Shown here piece by piece: positions 6,875 to 14,600 of a DNA stretch of 14,707 nt (positions are counted from its first letter, which is position 1; each line of letters starts with the position of its first letter). The DNA comes from Dysgonomonas sp. (lineage in GTDB: Bacteria > Bacteroidota > Bacteroidia > Bacteroidales > Dysgonomonadaceae). The stretch lies in assembly GCA_003523545.1 (NCBI GenBank), contig DQAM01000041.1, positions 1 through 14,707 of the forward strand, written 5' to 3'. A program made the translations under genes and the position numbers. A model generated the notes under the pieces. The model was not told the DNA's origin. It did no database searches and saw nothing but the letters and a program-made list of their open reading frames with translations.

Positions 6875-8674
6875 TTAATCGTTATAATCGTCATCATCCA
6901 ATGTTTTCGATATCTTATCGATATTTAGGCTTCGCGCCATCGCATCGAAAATATCCTTATACGTACCCTCCATGTGGTAAAGCTGTTCGTGAGTTCCCGA
7001 TTCAACCACTTCCCCTTTCTTCATTACATAAATCATATCCGAATCGATGATTTGGGAAATGCTGTGGGAAATGATAATCACCGTGCGGTTCTGCTTGATA
7101 GCGTCGAGACTGTTTTTAATCTGTTCGGTCGAAATAGCGTCAAGGCTTGCGGTCGGTTCGTCCAGGAAAATAATAGGAGGATTTTTCAGGAACATTCTTG
7201 CAATGGCAATCTTCTGCTGTTGTCCTCCCGATAATGCCAGAGCCGAAGTCTCATACCCTTGAGGCAGAGACATTATCTGTTCGTGGATATAGGTTTTCTT
7301 TGCGGCCTCTTCTATCTGTTCGTGCGTAGCGTCGGGGTTTCCGTAACGGATATTTTCTTCCACCGTACCGTTAAAGATATGATTCTTCTGCAAAACAAGC
7401 CCGATATTCTTTCTAAGAAAAGTAGTATCATAATCCCGTAAAGGCACTCCATCGAGTAGGATTTCTCCCGAATCAGGCTCATAAAATTTATCGAGGAGAT
7501 TGATAAGCGTACTTTTTCCTGCTCCCGACAATCCCACAAACGCGGTTATCTTATCGGGCAGAATCTGCATATTGATATTGTGAAGGGTTTCTTCTTCGTT
7601 ACCCGGATAAGTGAAGTTTACATTCCTCACCTCAAATTTACCCCTGACTTTAGCCGGCTTGTATGTACCGGTTTCTTCTATTTCGTGGTCTGCATTAAGT
7701 ATATCGAAGAAGCTTTCGGAATAAATCAAAGCATCGTTCATCTGGTCGTAAATACGGTGCAGTTGGCGGATAGGCGCAGACACATTATTGAAAAGCATAA
7801 TATGGAACATAATCGCCCCGATAGTCATTTGTCCCGTCAAAACCAGATAAGCCGTGAGAATGATAATAAGAACTATTCCGATTTGCTCGATAAAGCTTTT
7901 CAACCCGTCGAAAAGGAAACTCATTTTGCGGGTTTTCATCTGGGCGTCGGTCAGGTTATTTTGTAGAGACATCTGTTTATCGCTCTCGATGTTCTCACGG
8001 ATAAAAGATTTGATAACCATAATGGATTCGAGTATTCCTAGAATTCCCTGACTTTTATTTTCACGCAGGTCTTTTATTTCTCGTCTCGTCCCGCTCATTT
8101 TTATGGCCTGTTGACGGCTCACCATGTAATAAATAGGGATAATACACAAACCGACCAAACCAACATAGAAGTTGGCATTGAACATCATAATCAAAGCAAC
8201 GATAGAATTGGCAAAAAGCGGAAGTATATCGATGAAAAAGTTCTGCACCAACCGCGTTAGGCTCTCCACTCCCCTGTCGATACGTGCCTGCAATTTACCC
8301 GGCTGATTGCCTCCCGAACTGTAAAATGCCAGACGGTAAGTCAGTATCCGGTCTATTACTGCCTGAGCCAAATCCTTGGCTATGAATATTCTTAATTTTT
8401 CACCGTAGAATTTCTGTCCGAATTGTATCAGGGAATTGATGATTTCTTTTGAAATAAGGATTACGGAAATAGTAATCAGGATATTGATTCCATCGCTCAG
8501 TCCTTTGTGCGCTTCGACCAAAGCGTTTATCTCATCGACCGTATATCTCAGTACCCATGCGTTTACCTGCGCCGTGAGGGAGCCTATCAATGTCAAGACC
8601 AGCGCCAGCACGACCAGCCAGCGATAAGGATATACATACGGACGTAAATTATTAAAAAGCTGTATTAAATTCAT
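6875..8674 (-). CDS. ABC exporter half-transporter (permease-ATPase fusion)
   Basis: The 599-residue protein has the usual exporter layout and length. A six-helix transmembrane domain (about residues 1-310; hydrophobic stretches near 19-40, 64-82, 148-187 and 265-296) is followed by a nucleotide-binding domain. All ATPase motifs are intact: Walker A GLSGAGKST (381-389), Q-loop Gln429, signature LSGGQ (481-485), Walker B IIFLDE (501-506), D-loop SLD (510-512) and H-loop His537. Such proteins pair as homodimers or heterodimers and export lipids, peptides or drugs using ATP. With no second half-transporter next to it, a homodimer is likely; MsbA-like lipid export or drug export are both possible. 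The C terminus is an acidic tail (LDDDDYND). A complete promoter (TTTG, 20 bp, TACTTTTG) lies just upstream. Confidence 0.93.
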   Translation of the reverse strand: MNLIQLFNNLRPYVYPYRWLVVLALVLTLIGSLTAQVNAWVLRYTVDEINALVEAHKGLSDGINILITISVILISKEIINSLIQFGQKFYGEKLRIFIAKDLAQAVIDRILTYRLAFYSSGGNQPGKLQARIDRGVESLTRLVQNFFIDILPLFANSIVALIMMFNANFYVGLVGLCIIPIYYMVSRQQAIKMSGTRREIKDLRENKSQGILGILESIMVIKSFIRENIESDKQMSLQNNLTDAQMKTRKMSFLFDGLKSFIEQIGIVLIIILTAYLVLTGQMTIGAIMFHIMLFNNVSAPIRQLHRIYDQMNDALIYSESFFDILNADHEIEETGTYKPAKVRGKFEVRNVNFTYPGNEEETLHNINMQILPDKITAFVGLSGAGKSTLINLLDKFYEPDSGEILLDGVPLRDYDTTFLRKNIGLVLQKNHIFNGTVEENIRYGNPDATHEQIEEAAKKTYIHEQIMSLPQGYETSALALSGGQQQKIAIARMFLKNPPIIFLDEPTASLDAISTEQIKNSLDAIKQNRTVIIISHSISQIIDSDMIYVMKKGEVVESGTHEQLYHMEGTYKDIFDAMARSLNIDKISKTLDDDDYND

Positions 8675-8703
8675 TCTCCAATAATTTGATATTAGAAATC
8701 ATA

Positions 8704-8735
8704 CAAAAGTAATGATGTACTTTATGAAACGCAAA
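8704..8735 (-). promoter_or_regulatory. Promoter of the ABC exporter gene
   Basis: On the minus strand, TTTG (plus CAAA, 8732-8735) is followed after 20 bp by TACTTTTG (plus CAAAAGTA, 8704-8711). Both boxes match the Bacteroidota consensus in full, with canonical spacing. The -7 box ends 29 bases before the ATG at 8674, giving a short leader. Confidence 0.75.
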
Positions 8736-8758
8736 GACACAAATGAGCCTCACTCCAC

Positions 8759-8908
8759 AGAGTTTGTAAAAAGTCCGGAAATGATTTTGGAACGTCCTTG
8801 CGAGGAGAATTATTTCGACGAAGCAATCTATAAAACAAAACCATTATGATTGAAGATTGCTTCTTCCTCGTTTCTCGTCATCGCAATGACGCACTTTTGA
8901 CAAACTCT
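8759..8908. repeat. 150-bp palindromic intergenic element
   Basis: Three nested inverted repeats share one centre. Outer arms: AGAGTTTGTAAAAAGT (8759-8774) with ACTTTTGACAAACTCT (8893-8908), one mismatch. Middle arms: CGTCCTTGCGA (8793-8803) with TCGCAATGACG (8881-8891), one mismatch. Inner arms: GAAGCAATCT (8820-8829) with AGATTGCTTC (8854-8863), perfect, with a 24-base loop. The middle and inner words (CGTCATTGCGA ... GAAGCAATCT) are a sister version of the words in the palindrome at 401-474. It lies between divergent promoters, so it is unlikely to be a simple terminator; a non-autonomous mobile repeat or a structured RNA element fits better. Confidence 0.75.
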
Positions 8909-9034
8909 CATTTACTCGTAATTTGTCTACTTGAAACTGACATATTGCATTAGCATTCAAAATAATACGATAATAAATAGCATAATAAACACAAAACCCT
9001 TCCATAATATTATTTCAAATCGGTGCGGATATAT

Positions 9035-9042
9035 TACATTTG
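9035..9042 (+). promoter_or_regulatory. -7 promoter box for the EamA transporter gene
   Basis: TACATTTG matches TAnnTTTG in full; an imperfect -33 (TTTC, 9013-9016) lies 18 bp upstream. Transcription would begin about 30 bases before the ATG at 9077. This argues against the GTG start at 9023, which lies upstream of the box. Confidence 0.5.
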
Positions 9043-9076
9043 CATCTCTATTTCTTTAAACAATAAAATTACGCCG

Positions 9077-9973
9077 ATGTTTTCTCTGAAACCATATTTA
9101 TACCATATTCTTGCTATAATTACGGTCATCGTCTGGGGTACGACATTCGTTTCCACAAAAGTGCTGATAGGATACGGATTGTCTCCTGCCGAAATTTTAC
9201 TATACCGATTCCTGCTTGCATATGTGGTGATATGGTTTATTTCTCCGCGAATTATTTTTTCCAAAAGCATAAAAGATGAACTGCTGTTCGTGGGTACGGG
9301 ATTGTGTGCAGGCTCCCTGTATTTTCTGTTTGAAAATACGGCTCTACAGATTACGCTGGCTTCCAATGTATCTTTGATTATTTGTACTGCTCCTTTGTTT
9401 ACGGCTTTCCTATCCCATCTGATATACCGCAAAGACAAAATAAAACCGACCCTGATATTCGGTTCTCTGACTGCTTTTGCGGGAGTGGCTCTGGTGGTTT
9501 TCAACGGAAGCTTTATACTCGAAATAAATCCTTTAGGCGATTTCCTGACTGTACTGGCGGCCATATCATGGGCGTTTTACGGTATTATCCTCCGGAATCT
9601 CAACAACCGTTATTCGACTATTTTTATCACTCGTAAAGTATTCTTTTACGGTATTATCACCATTCTACCTTATATAGCCCTGAAACCCGATACTATCCAT
9701 CTGAACCTTTTGAATAATCCGGTTATAATCGCAAACCTGATATTTCTGGGGTTTGTAGCATCCATGCTTTGTTATATCATGTGGAACAGCGCGGTGAAAG
9801 AACTGGGTGTGGTACAGACCTCGAATTATATTTATCTTGTACCGCTGGTCACTCTTATTACGTCCGCTATTGTGATAGACGAACATATTACCGTCATTGC
9901 CCTGATAGGTTCCGTATTCATTTTGTCTGGGGTGTATGTTGCCGAGAAAGGCTTTAAAATCAGGCTGAAATAA
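9077..9973 (+). CDS. EamA-family (DMT superfamily) transporter
   Basis: From the ATG at 9077 (MFSLKPYLYHI) the protein has 298 residues, the usual length for a ten-helix EamA permease. It holds two homologous halves: the first opens with ILAIITVIVWGTTFVSTKVL and has EILLYRFLLAYVVIW; the second opens with LTVLAAISWAFYGIILRNL. The W-G-x-x-F signature near the first helix and the helix-rich, nearly continuous hydrophobic profile are typical. Family members such as RhaT and YdcZ/RarD relatives move amino acids, sugars, nucleosides or drugs across the inner membrane; the substrate cannot be read from sequence. A GTG at 9023 would add 18 residues, but the predicted promoter lies inside that stretch. 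A methyltransferase gene follows after 3 bp, so the two are probably co-transcribed. Confidence 0.9.
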   Translation: MFSLKPYLYHILAIITVIVWGTTFVSTKVLIGYGLSPAEILLYRFLLAYVVIWFISPRIIFSKSIKDELLFVGTGLCAGSLYFLFENTALQITLASNVSLIICTAPLFTAFLSHLIYRKDKIKPTLIFGSLTAFAGVALVVFNGSFILEINPLGDFLTVLAAISWAFYGIILRNLNNRYSTIFITRKVFFYGIITILPYIALKPDTIHLNLLNNPVIIANLIFLGFVASMLCYIMWNSAVKELGVVQTSNYIYLVPLVTLITSAIVIDEHITVIALIGSVFILSGVYVAEKGFKIRLK

Positions 9974-9976
9974 AAG

Positions 9977-10858
9977 ATGGACAGAATTAAAAATGTAATA
10001 GATAACCAGATTAACCTGAATGCCGGGAAAAATTTGTTTTACAAGGATACAAATCTGTTTTCCCATTCAGATGAACTGATTTCTATTATTGATTTGATTC
10101 ACAAAGCGGATGATTTTACGCTGAATATTTTAACGGATTATGCCGTAAAAAAGTGTATGGAGGAATTTTGCCGTGTGAATCAGTATTATAATTTCAACTC
10201 CGACTCTCAACAAGAACTAAAAAGAATATATACAGAACTTGTTTCCAATATCAAAAATAAAAGTGAGTCTCTCGAAACATCGATTCATTTCCATAAAATG
10301 AAACTTGAAAAATGGATAGCAGAGACGAATCCGTTTTCTGTAAAAATCTACGAGAAGCAAGATAAAATATTAAAACCTGTCCCTTGCTCAGAATATACAC
10401 CTGAATTACAATTAGAATTATTAAATATCCAGCTTGAAAAAATAATCTCACCGGTATTGGATATAGGATGCGGGACAAAGGCGAGTCTGGCAAACTATCT
10501 TCGGGATAAAGGAATTGAAGCTTACGGTATCGATCGTTTCACTCCTGAAACGCTTTTCACAAAGAGTTGCGATTGGCTCGAATACGATTATGGAACTAAC
10601 AAATGGGGAACTATCATTAGTAATCTGGGCTTTTCGAATCATTTCATGCACCATCATTTGCGGACCGACGGACAATATATTGAGTATGCGAAAAAGTATA
10701 TGCAGATATTAACCTCTTTGAAAATCGGGGGAGCTTTCCATTATGCACCTGCTTTGCCGTTTATCGAACAATATTTGGATAAAACGGTTTATCAGATAAC
10801 TACGAATGAAATCAACGGTGAAATTTACAAATCTACATCCATAAAAAGGGTAAAATAA
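9977..10858 (+). CDS. Class I SAM-dependent methyltransferase with unrecognised N-terminal half
   Basis: The 293-residue protein has a Rossmann methyltransferase core in its second half. Motif I is VLDIGCGTKASLANYL (160-175), the SAM-ribose acidic residue falls at YGID (Asp186), and later strands follow at WGTIISNLGFSNHF and LKIGGAFHYAP, consistent with motifs IV-VI. The first ~150 residues are mostly helical and polar; I do not recognise them. The segment SNHFMHHHLRTDG (220-232) is rich in histidine and lies where many of these enzymes place catalytic or substrate-binding residues. The gene starts 3 bp after the EamA permease stop, which suggests co-transcription. Substrate unknown; a small molecule is a reasonable guess, given the generic fold and the permease partner. 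No strong hairpin follows the stop. Confidence 0.8.
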   Translation: MDRIKNVIDNQINLNAGKNLFYKDTNLFSHSDELISIIDLIHKADDFTLNILTDYAVKKCMEEFCRVNQYYNFNSDSQQELKRIYTELVSNIKNKSESLETSIHFHKMKLEKWIAETNPFSVKIYEKQDKILKPVPCSEYTPELQLELLNIQLEKIISPVLDIGCGTKASLANYLRDKGIEAYGIDRFTPETLFTKSCDWLEYDYGTNKWGTIISNLGFSNHFMHHHLRTDGQYIEYAKKYMQILTSLKIGGAFHYAPALPFIEQYLDKTVYQITTNEINGEIYKSTSIKRVK

Positions 10859-10965
10859 TATTCTTCCCTTTTCAAAAGATTTGTAAAAAAATCAAATTAA
10901 ACCCAAACTGCTTACACAAATAAGCTTTACCGTAAGTAACTTGCGCTCTCTAACAAAATTATCAC

Positions 10966-12120
10966 ATGTTCCGACGAATACTACTTATTTTTTTCCTTCC
11001 TATGTTGATTGCCGATATCTATATATTCGGCATGTTTATCCGTAAACTCACAAAAAATATATTTCTCCGTATTTTATGGTTTGTTCCTACGATTTTACTC
11101 TTAGGAGGAGTATATACTTATTTCTACAGCGGGCTTCACTTGGAACACCGTGATACTTTCATGATAATATACATTGCCATAGCTCTGGCAAAAATACTTT
11201 TCACCATAGTATCGTGGTTCGATTTACCTTTTCGTTATTTTTTCAGGAAATGGAAAGTATACCCGTTTACTGTTGTTGGGATATTCCTGGCAGTGGGTGT
11301 AATCTATATAGCCGTTTACGGTCATGTATGGGGAAGCACGAAGTTTGAAGTAAAAGAAGTAACCTTCAGTTCTGAAAACCTACCCGATGCTTTTGACGGA
11401 TACAGGATTGTGCAGATTTCTGATTTGCATATGGCCAGTTGGGAGGGAAATACAAAACCGATTGAAGAACTGGTAAAAATCATCAACGGACAAAAAGCAG
11501 ATGCCGTTATGGTTACAGGTGACCTTGTACACAACAGGGCTATCGAGTTGAATGGTTTTGAAAACATACTGTCTCAGATAAAAGCTCCGGACGGTGTATA
11601 TTCCGTATTGGGTAATCACGACTACGGACTTTATTATCCGTGGAAAAACAAAGAAGAGCAAAAACAGAACATCGCAGATTTAAAACAAAGACAAGCTAAT
11701 CTGGGCTGGAAATTGCTGAATAATGAACATTCCTTTTTACACAGAGGAAATGACAGTATAGCACTAATTGGTGTCGAAAATGCCGGAACAGGTCATTTTC
11801 CGGATTTCAGCGACCTCAGTAAAGGTATGAAAGGTACGGAAAACCCAAGTTTTAAACTTCTTCTTAGTCATGACCCAAGCCACTGGCGCCGTGAAGTGCT
11901 GTCGAAAGATATCGACCTGATGCTGGCCGGACATACCCATGGAGCCCAAGTTGCTATCGGTTCATTTTCACCTGTAAAGTTTATTTATCCCGAATGGGCC
12001 GGGTTATATACAGAGGGCAAAAAAGGATTATACGTAAATGTAGGAATCGGTTCAGTTGCTGTTCCTTTCCGTTTTGGAGCTTTTCCTGAGATTACAGTTA
12101 TTACTTTAAAAAAGAAATAG
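10966..12120 (+). CDS. Membrane-anchored metallophosphoesterase (YaeI/YkuE-like)
   Basis: The 384-residue protein starts with about four hydrophobic helices (near residues 5-24, 33-52, 64-84 and 100-119), followed by a calcineurin-type phosphoesterase domain. All metal-binding blocks are in place: SDLH (152-155), GDLVHN (185-190), GNHD (216-219), SHDP (301-304) and GHTHG (322-326). These bind two metal ions and hydrolyse phosphoesters. Membrane-anchored relatives such as B. subtilis YkuE and E. coli YaeI are linked to the cell envelope, and YaeI acts on a lipid A precursor diester, but substrate identity here is inference. The catalytic domain probably faces the periplasm or membrane surface after the fourth helix. 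It has a 107-bp upstream gap with no convincing promoter (a partial TAACTTGC lies at 10937) and a long non-coding stretch after it. Confidence 0.92.
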   Translation: MFRRILLIFFLPMLIADIYIFGMFIRKLTKNIFLRILWFVPTILLLGGVYTYFYSGLHLEHRDTFMIIYIAIALAKILFTIVSWFDLPFRYFFRKWKVYPFTVVGIFLAVGVIYIAVYGHVWGSTKFEVKEVTFSSENLPDAFDGYRIVQISDLHMASWEGNTKPIEELVKIINGQKADAVMVTGDLVHNRAIELNGFENILSQIKAPDGVYSVLGNHDYGLYYPWKNKEEQKQNIADLKQRQANLGWKLLNNEHSFLHRGNDSIALIGVENAGTGHFPDFSDLSKGMKGTENPSFKLLLSHDPSHWRREVLSKDIDLMLAGHTHGAQVAIGSFSPVKFIYPEWAGLYTEGKKGLYVNVGIGSVAVPFRFGAFPEITVITLKKK

Positions 12121-12273
12121 TAAATAAAAGACTTTATCTGAAACTATCATTTAACATATTTATTTTTGAATATTTTTATTCCTGCCTCAAAATCAAATTT
12201 CTTCTTATTACATCAACTTCGGTTGAATTCACCTAATCACTTTAACACTTCTCGAACAAGGAGCTATTTTTAA

Positions 12274-12314
12274 GTGTATTCGTCTTTTTATCATTTTGAT
12301 AAAATAAAATACAC
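12274..12314. repeat. Inverted repeat / hairpin in the long intergenic region
   Basis: GTGTATT (12274-12280) pairs with AATACAC (12308-12314), and TTTTATC (12286-12292) with GATAAAA (12298-12304), leaving a 5-base loop and a small internal bulge. It lies ~155 bases after the phosphoesterase stop. No T-run follows on either strand, so a classical terminator is doubtful; it may be a terminator of the Bacteroidota type or a structured leader. Confidence 0.4.
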
Positions 12315-12417
12315 AAAACACAAGTCAAAGCTTTGATTTTACTTATCTTAAAAACTCATAATAAGCAAATTACCCCATTCACAAACTTATCGATTAATCA
12401 AAGTCATTTTAATGAAG

Positions 12418-12431
12418 CAACTGTACAGTTG
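12418..12431. promoter_or_regulatory. Perfect 14-bp palindrome, candidate activator/repressor site
   Basis: CAACTGTACAGTTG is its own reverse complement. It ends 8 bp before the -33 box of the promoter at 12440-12471, so its centre is about 50 bp before the expected transcription start, a common position for an activator dimer. It is flanked by direct TGAAGC repeats (12413-12418 and 12430-12435). I do not recognise the cognate regulator. Confidence 0.45.
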
Positions 12432-12439
12432 AAGCTATT

Positions 12440-12471
12440 TTTGCTGTTGTTTTTTATTTATTCTACATTCG
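12440..12471 (+). promoter_or_regulatory. Promoter of the surface-protein gene
   Basis: TTTG (12440-12443) is followed after exactly 20 bp by TACATTCG (12464-12471), one mismatch from the Bacteroidota -7 consensus TAnnTTTG. The same TTCG variant is seen in the GNAT promoter of this window. It implies an untranslated leader of about 95 bases. Confidence 0.55.
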
Positions 12472-12572
12472 CCAGCATAAATACAAAAGAGGGATAATAA
12501 ATTTAAATTTTAGTTAATCATGTTTTTAACACTTCGTATTTATTATTTAATAACAACTAATTTATTAACAGA

Positions 12573-14429
12573 ATGATGGGAAAAATGGGGAGGAAATTAT
12601 TTTTTTTATTTGTTTGCGGGTTCATATTTTCAAGTTATACCTATTCTCAAGTAGGCATCAATACCGAAAATCCGTATAAATTATCTGAACTACAAATCAA
12701 AAACATTGTAGAAAATGGGGATACGATACCTAAAGGAATAATTATTCCGCGGTTAACAGAAAAACAACGAAAGGATATTGACGTAGCAGAAGTGGATAGT
12801 GTAAACAGTCTTCTGATTTATAATATAGATGAAGACTGTTATAATTATTATTCGAAATTGGAAAACGAATGGCAGAGCCTTTGCGGAAAATTAGGCAAAG
12901 CCCAATTCTCAATGGATTGTTCTTCGACTAAAGTCAGCGGACAATATTTGAATGATAAAAACCTAACTACCGCAAATTATATTACAGTAACTGTGAATGT
13001 TACAAAAGTAGGTTCATATAGTATTACTGCTTTGCCGGATCCTGAAAACGGATATTATTTTATAGATTCTGGGGAGTTTCTGGCTACAGGAGAATACAGT
13101 TTAATATTAAAAGGAATGGGTACTCCAAACGATTTTACACCGAATGGAGATCCCGGAGACCTAATCAAGTTCTACCTCCAGGGAATTGAGGCTCCATGTA
13201 CAGAACGTATTATAATTGAAGATTCTTCTATCAAGCCTAATTATAGCATGAATTGTAATACGGTAAAAGTAAATGGCGTATACGCTCTCAATAAACCGTT
13301 GACAAATACAAATACGATAACAATGACACTTGATGTCCAGTCAGATGCGGCCGGTGCACATTATATTATAACAACTGACGAGGTCGATGGAATCAGCTTC
13401 TCCGGCACAGGTATTATAGGAGCAGGCCTGACACAAGTGGTAACATTATACGGTACGGGTACACCAACATCTTTAGAACCCAAAATAATGACTATTACCT
13501 CAAACAGCGCTATAAATGTTGCAACTTGTAAAGCAACTGTTCATATAGCCTATACAAAGAAGACAATATTAGGTATGGGGCATTACGACAATGCATTTGG
13601 ATATCACATCAACAGTAGTGCGACATTGGCAGTGATGAACAGGACTACAAATTTCGGCACATTAGAAAATAGTACTGTAAAATGTGAAGGTTTTGAATAT
13701 AATTATATACATGGAGCGACAGACTTGCCATTAGCATCATCCATACCAAATGCCAGCAGATTAAATGCTGAACTGGCTAAAAATCCGGATATAATAGTAA
13801 TTGCATATACCTTTAATTTTGATGATAATACTTCAAGTAAACTATTAGATTATTTGAACAAGGGGGGAGTAGTCATATTATTTAATGAATACTATCCAAC
13901 CCTGGCAAACTCAGCAGTCCGTTTTTTCCAGGACGTATTTGCAGATCCTAGTATCTCGGGAACTAATCGCAATGCAAGGGGAAAATCATACCGTTTATCA
14001 TCTACTAACGATGAAATATTGAATGGACCTTTTGGCGATGCTCGCGGGAAACTATGGGGAGAAGATGCATCGGCAACCCTAACGATCAACGGATTACCGC
14101 TGGGAGACATTGATGTGTACAGCAATGCTACATGTGTAGCTGGTCCAACATATTCCGGAGTAACCATGTTTAAGCACAAATCCCTCAACTTATTTTTCGT
14201 TGGAGATGGTGGATTCAATTCCAATAATAATACATATATTGGTCCTAGTTATGGAGATGCAGGAATATGTCCATTCGCTATAGATTCAAACTATAAACCT
14301 ATCCCCCGAACAAACTGGGGAGAGGGTGCAAATGCTACTAATCAAACGGTATATAATTCTATTATTTTTGCTAATGTCATGGCTTGGGCCATTAAGCAGG
14401 CACAATTTAATGGGATAAATACAAAATAG
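12573..14429 (+). CDS. Secreted surface protein with two beta repeats and a GATase-like domain
   Basis: The 618-residue protein has a signal peptide (about 1-25, ending YTYS) and a mature start QVGINTENP. Residues 26-108 form a Bacteroidota module: GIIIPRLTEKQRKDI, then LLIYNIDEDCYNYY and EWQSLCGK. Two repeats follow: 111-217 (SMDC ... LTTANYITVTVNV ... GMGTPNDFTP ... PCTERIII) and 224-327 (SMNC ... LTNTNTITMTLDV ... GTGTPTSLEP ... TCKATVHI). Each is bounded by a cysteine pair (116/209 and 228/319), suggesting one disulfide per repeat. From 330 on, the sequence looks like a glutamine-amidotransferase/ThuA-like fold: ILGMGHY, NPDIIVIAYTF, LLDYLNKGGVVILFNEY and LNLFFVGDGGF. No nucleophile cysteine follows the GGVVILF strand, so it is probably not an amidotransferase. 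No clear type IX secretion C-terminal domain is seen. The start could be Met1, Met2 or Met5; Met1 is used. Confidence 0.8.
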   Translation: MMGKMGRKLFFLFVCGFIFSSYTYSQVGINTENPYKLSELQIKNIVENGDTIPKGIIIPRLTEKQRKDIDVAEVDSVNSLLIYNIDEDCYNYYSKLENEWQSLCGKLGKAQFSMDCSSTKVSGQYLNDKNLTTANYITVTVNVTKVGSYSITALPDPENGYYFIDSGEFLATGEYSLILKGMGTPNDFTPNGDPGDLIKFYLQGIEAPCTERIIIEDSSIKPNYSMNCNTVKVNGVYALNKPLTNTNTITMTLDVQSDAAGAHYIITTDEVDGISFSGTGIIGAGLTQVVTLYGTGTPTSLEPKIMTITSNSAINVATCKATVHIAYTKKTILGMGHYDNAFGYHINSSATLAVMNRTTNFGTLENSTVKCEGFEYNYIHGATDLPLASSIPNASRLNAELAKNPDIIVIAYTFNFDDNTSSKLLDYLNKGGVVILFNEYYPTLANSAVRFFQDVFADPSISGTNRNARGKSYRLSSTNDEILNGPFGDARGKLWGEDASATLTINGLPLGDIDVYSNATCVAGPTYSGVTMFKHKSLNLFFVGDGGFNSNNNTYIGPSYGDAGICPFAIDSNYKPIPRTNWGEGANATNQTVYNSIIFANVMAWAIKQAQFNGINTK

Positions 14430-14479
14430 TACCCATAAAAGAACCGTATAAGGATAAATAACAAATTTTAGTATAATGG

Positions 14480-14501
14480 AAAATATAAAGAAAATATAAA
14501 G
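14480..14501 (+). repeat. Tandem 11-bp direct repeat
   Basis: AAAATATAAAG occurs twice with no gap (14480-14490 and 14491-14501), 51 bp after the stop of the surface-protein gene. Two copies could arise by slippage in AT-rich sequence. Confidence 0.6.
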
Positions 14502-14514
14502 AAAAAAATGTATT

Positions 14515-14568
14515 TATACAGGTTAGGATACATACAACTTTTTTCCCCTTTTTATTCTGTCCTGTATA
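14515..14568. repeat. 8-bp inverted repeat with a 38-bp interior
   Basis: TATACAGG (14515-14522) and CCTGTATA (14561-14568) are exact reverse complements. The interior carries a T/C-rich run (CTTTTTTCCCC and TTTTT). No function is assigned; it may belong to a structured 3' region. Confidence 0.4.
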
Positions 14569-14600
14569 GCTCTGCGAAGAACATTTATGGACAGAAATCT

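Larger units (their letters stand above)
12121..12572. other. AT-rich non-coding region upstream of the surface-protein gene
   Basis: This 452-bp stretch has no believable gene on either strand. From left to right it holds a small hairpin with a UUCG loop (TCAAC-TTCG-GTTGA, 12213-12226), a larger hairpin (12274-12314), a perfect 12-bp palindrome TCAAAGCTTTGA (12325-12336), a perfect 14-bp palindrome (12418-12431), a promoter (12440-12471), and a leader of roughly 95 bases before the ATG at 12573. Confidence 0.6.

Noticed and set aside
9023..9076. N-terminal extension of the EamA gene from a GTG at 9023
   Set aside because: A TACATTTG -7 box lies within it, and the family normally starts close to the first transmembrane helix, as it does from ATG 9077.
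9034..9564. 176-codon open frame on the minus strand
   Set aside because: It is antisense to the EamA transporter, which has a clear two-repeat membrane pattern; the antisense product is low-complexity and matches nothing I know.
9665..10066. 133-codon open frame on the minus strand spanning the EamA/methyltransferase junction
   Set aside because: It overlaps two well-supported genes and has no domain or promoter support.
12213..12226. UUCG tetraloop hairpin TCAAC-TTCG-GTTGA as a terminator of the phosphoesterase gene
   Set aside because: The stem is only 5 bp and no T-run follows; listed only as content of the intergenic region.
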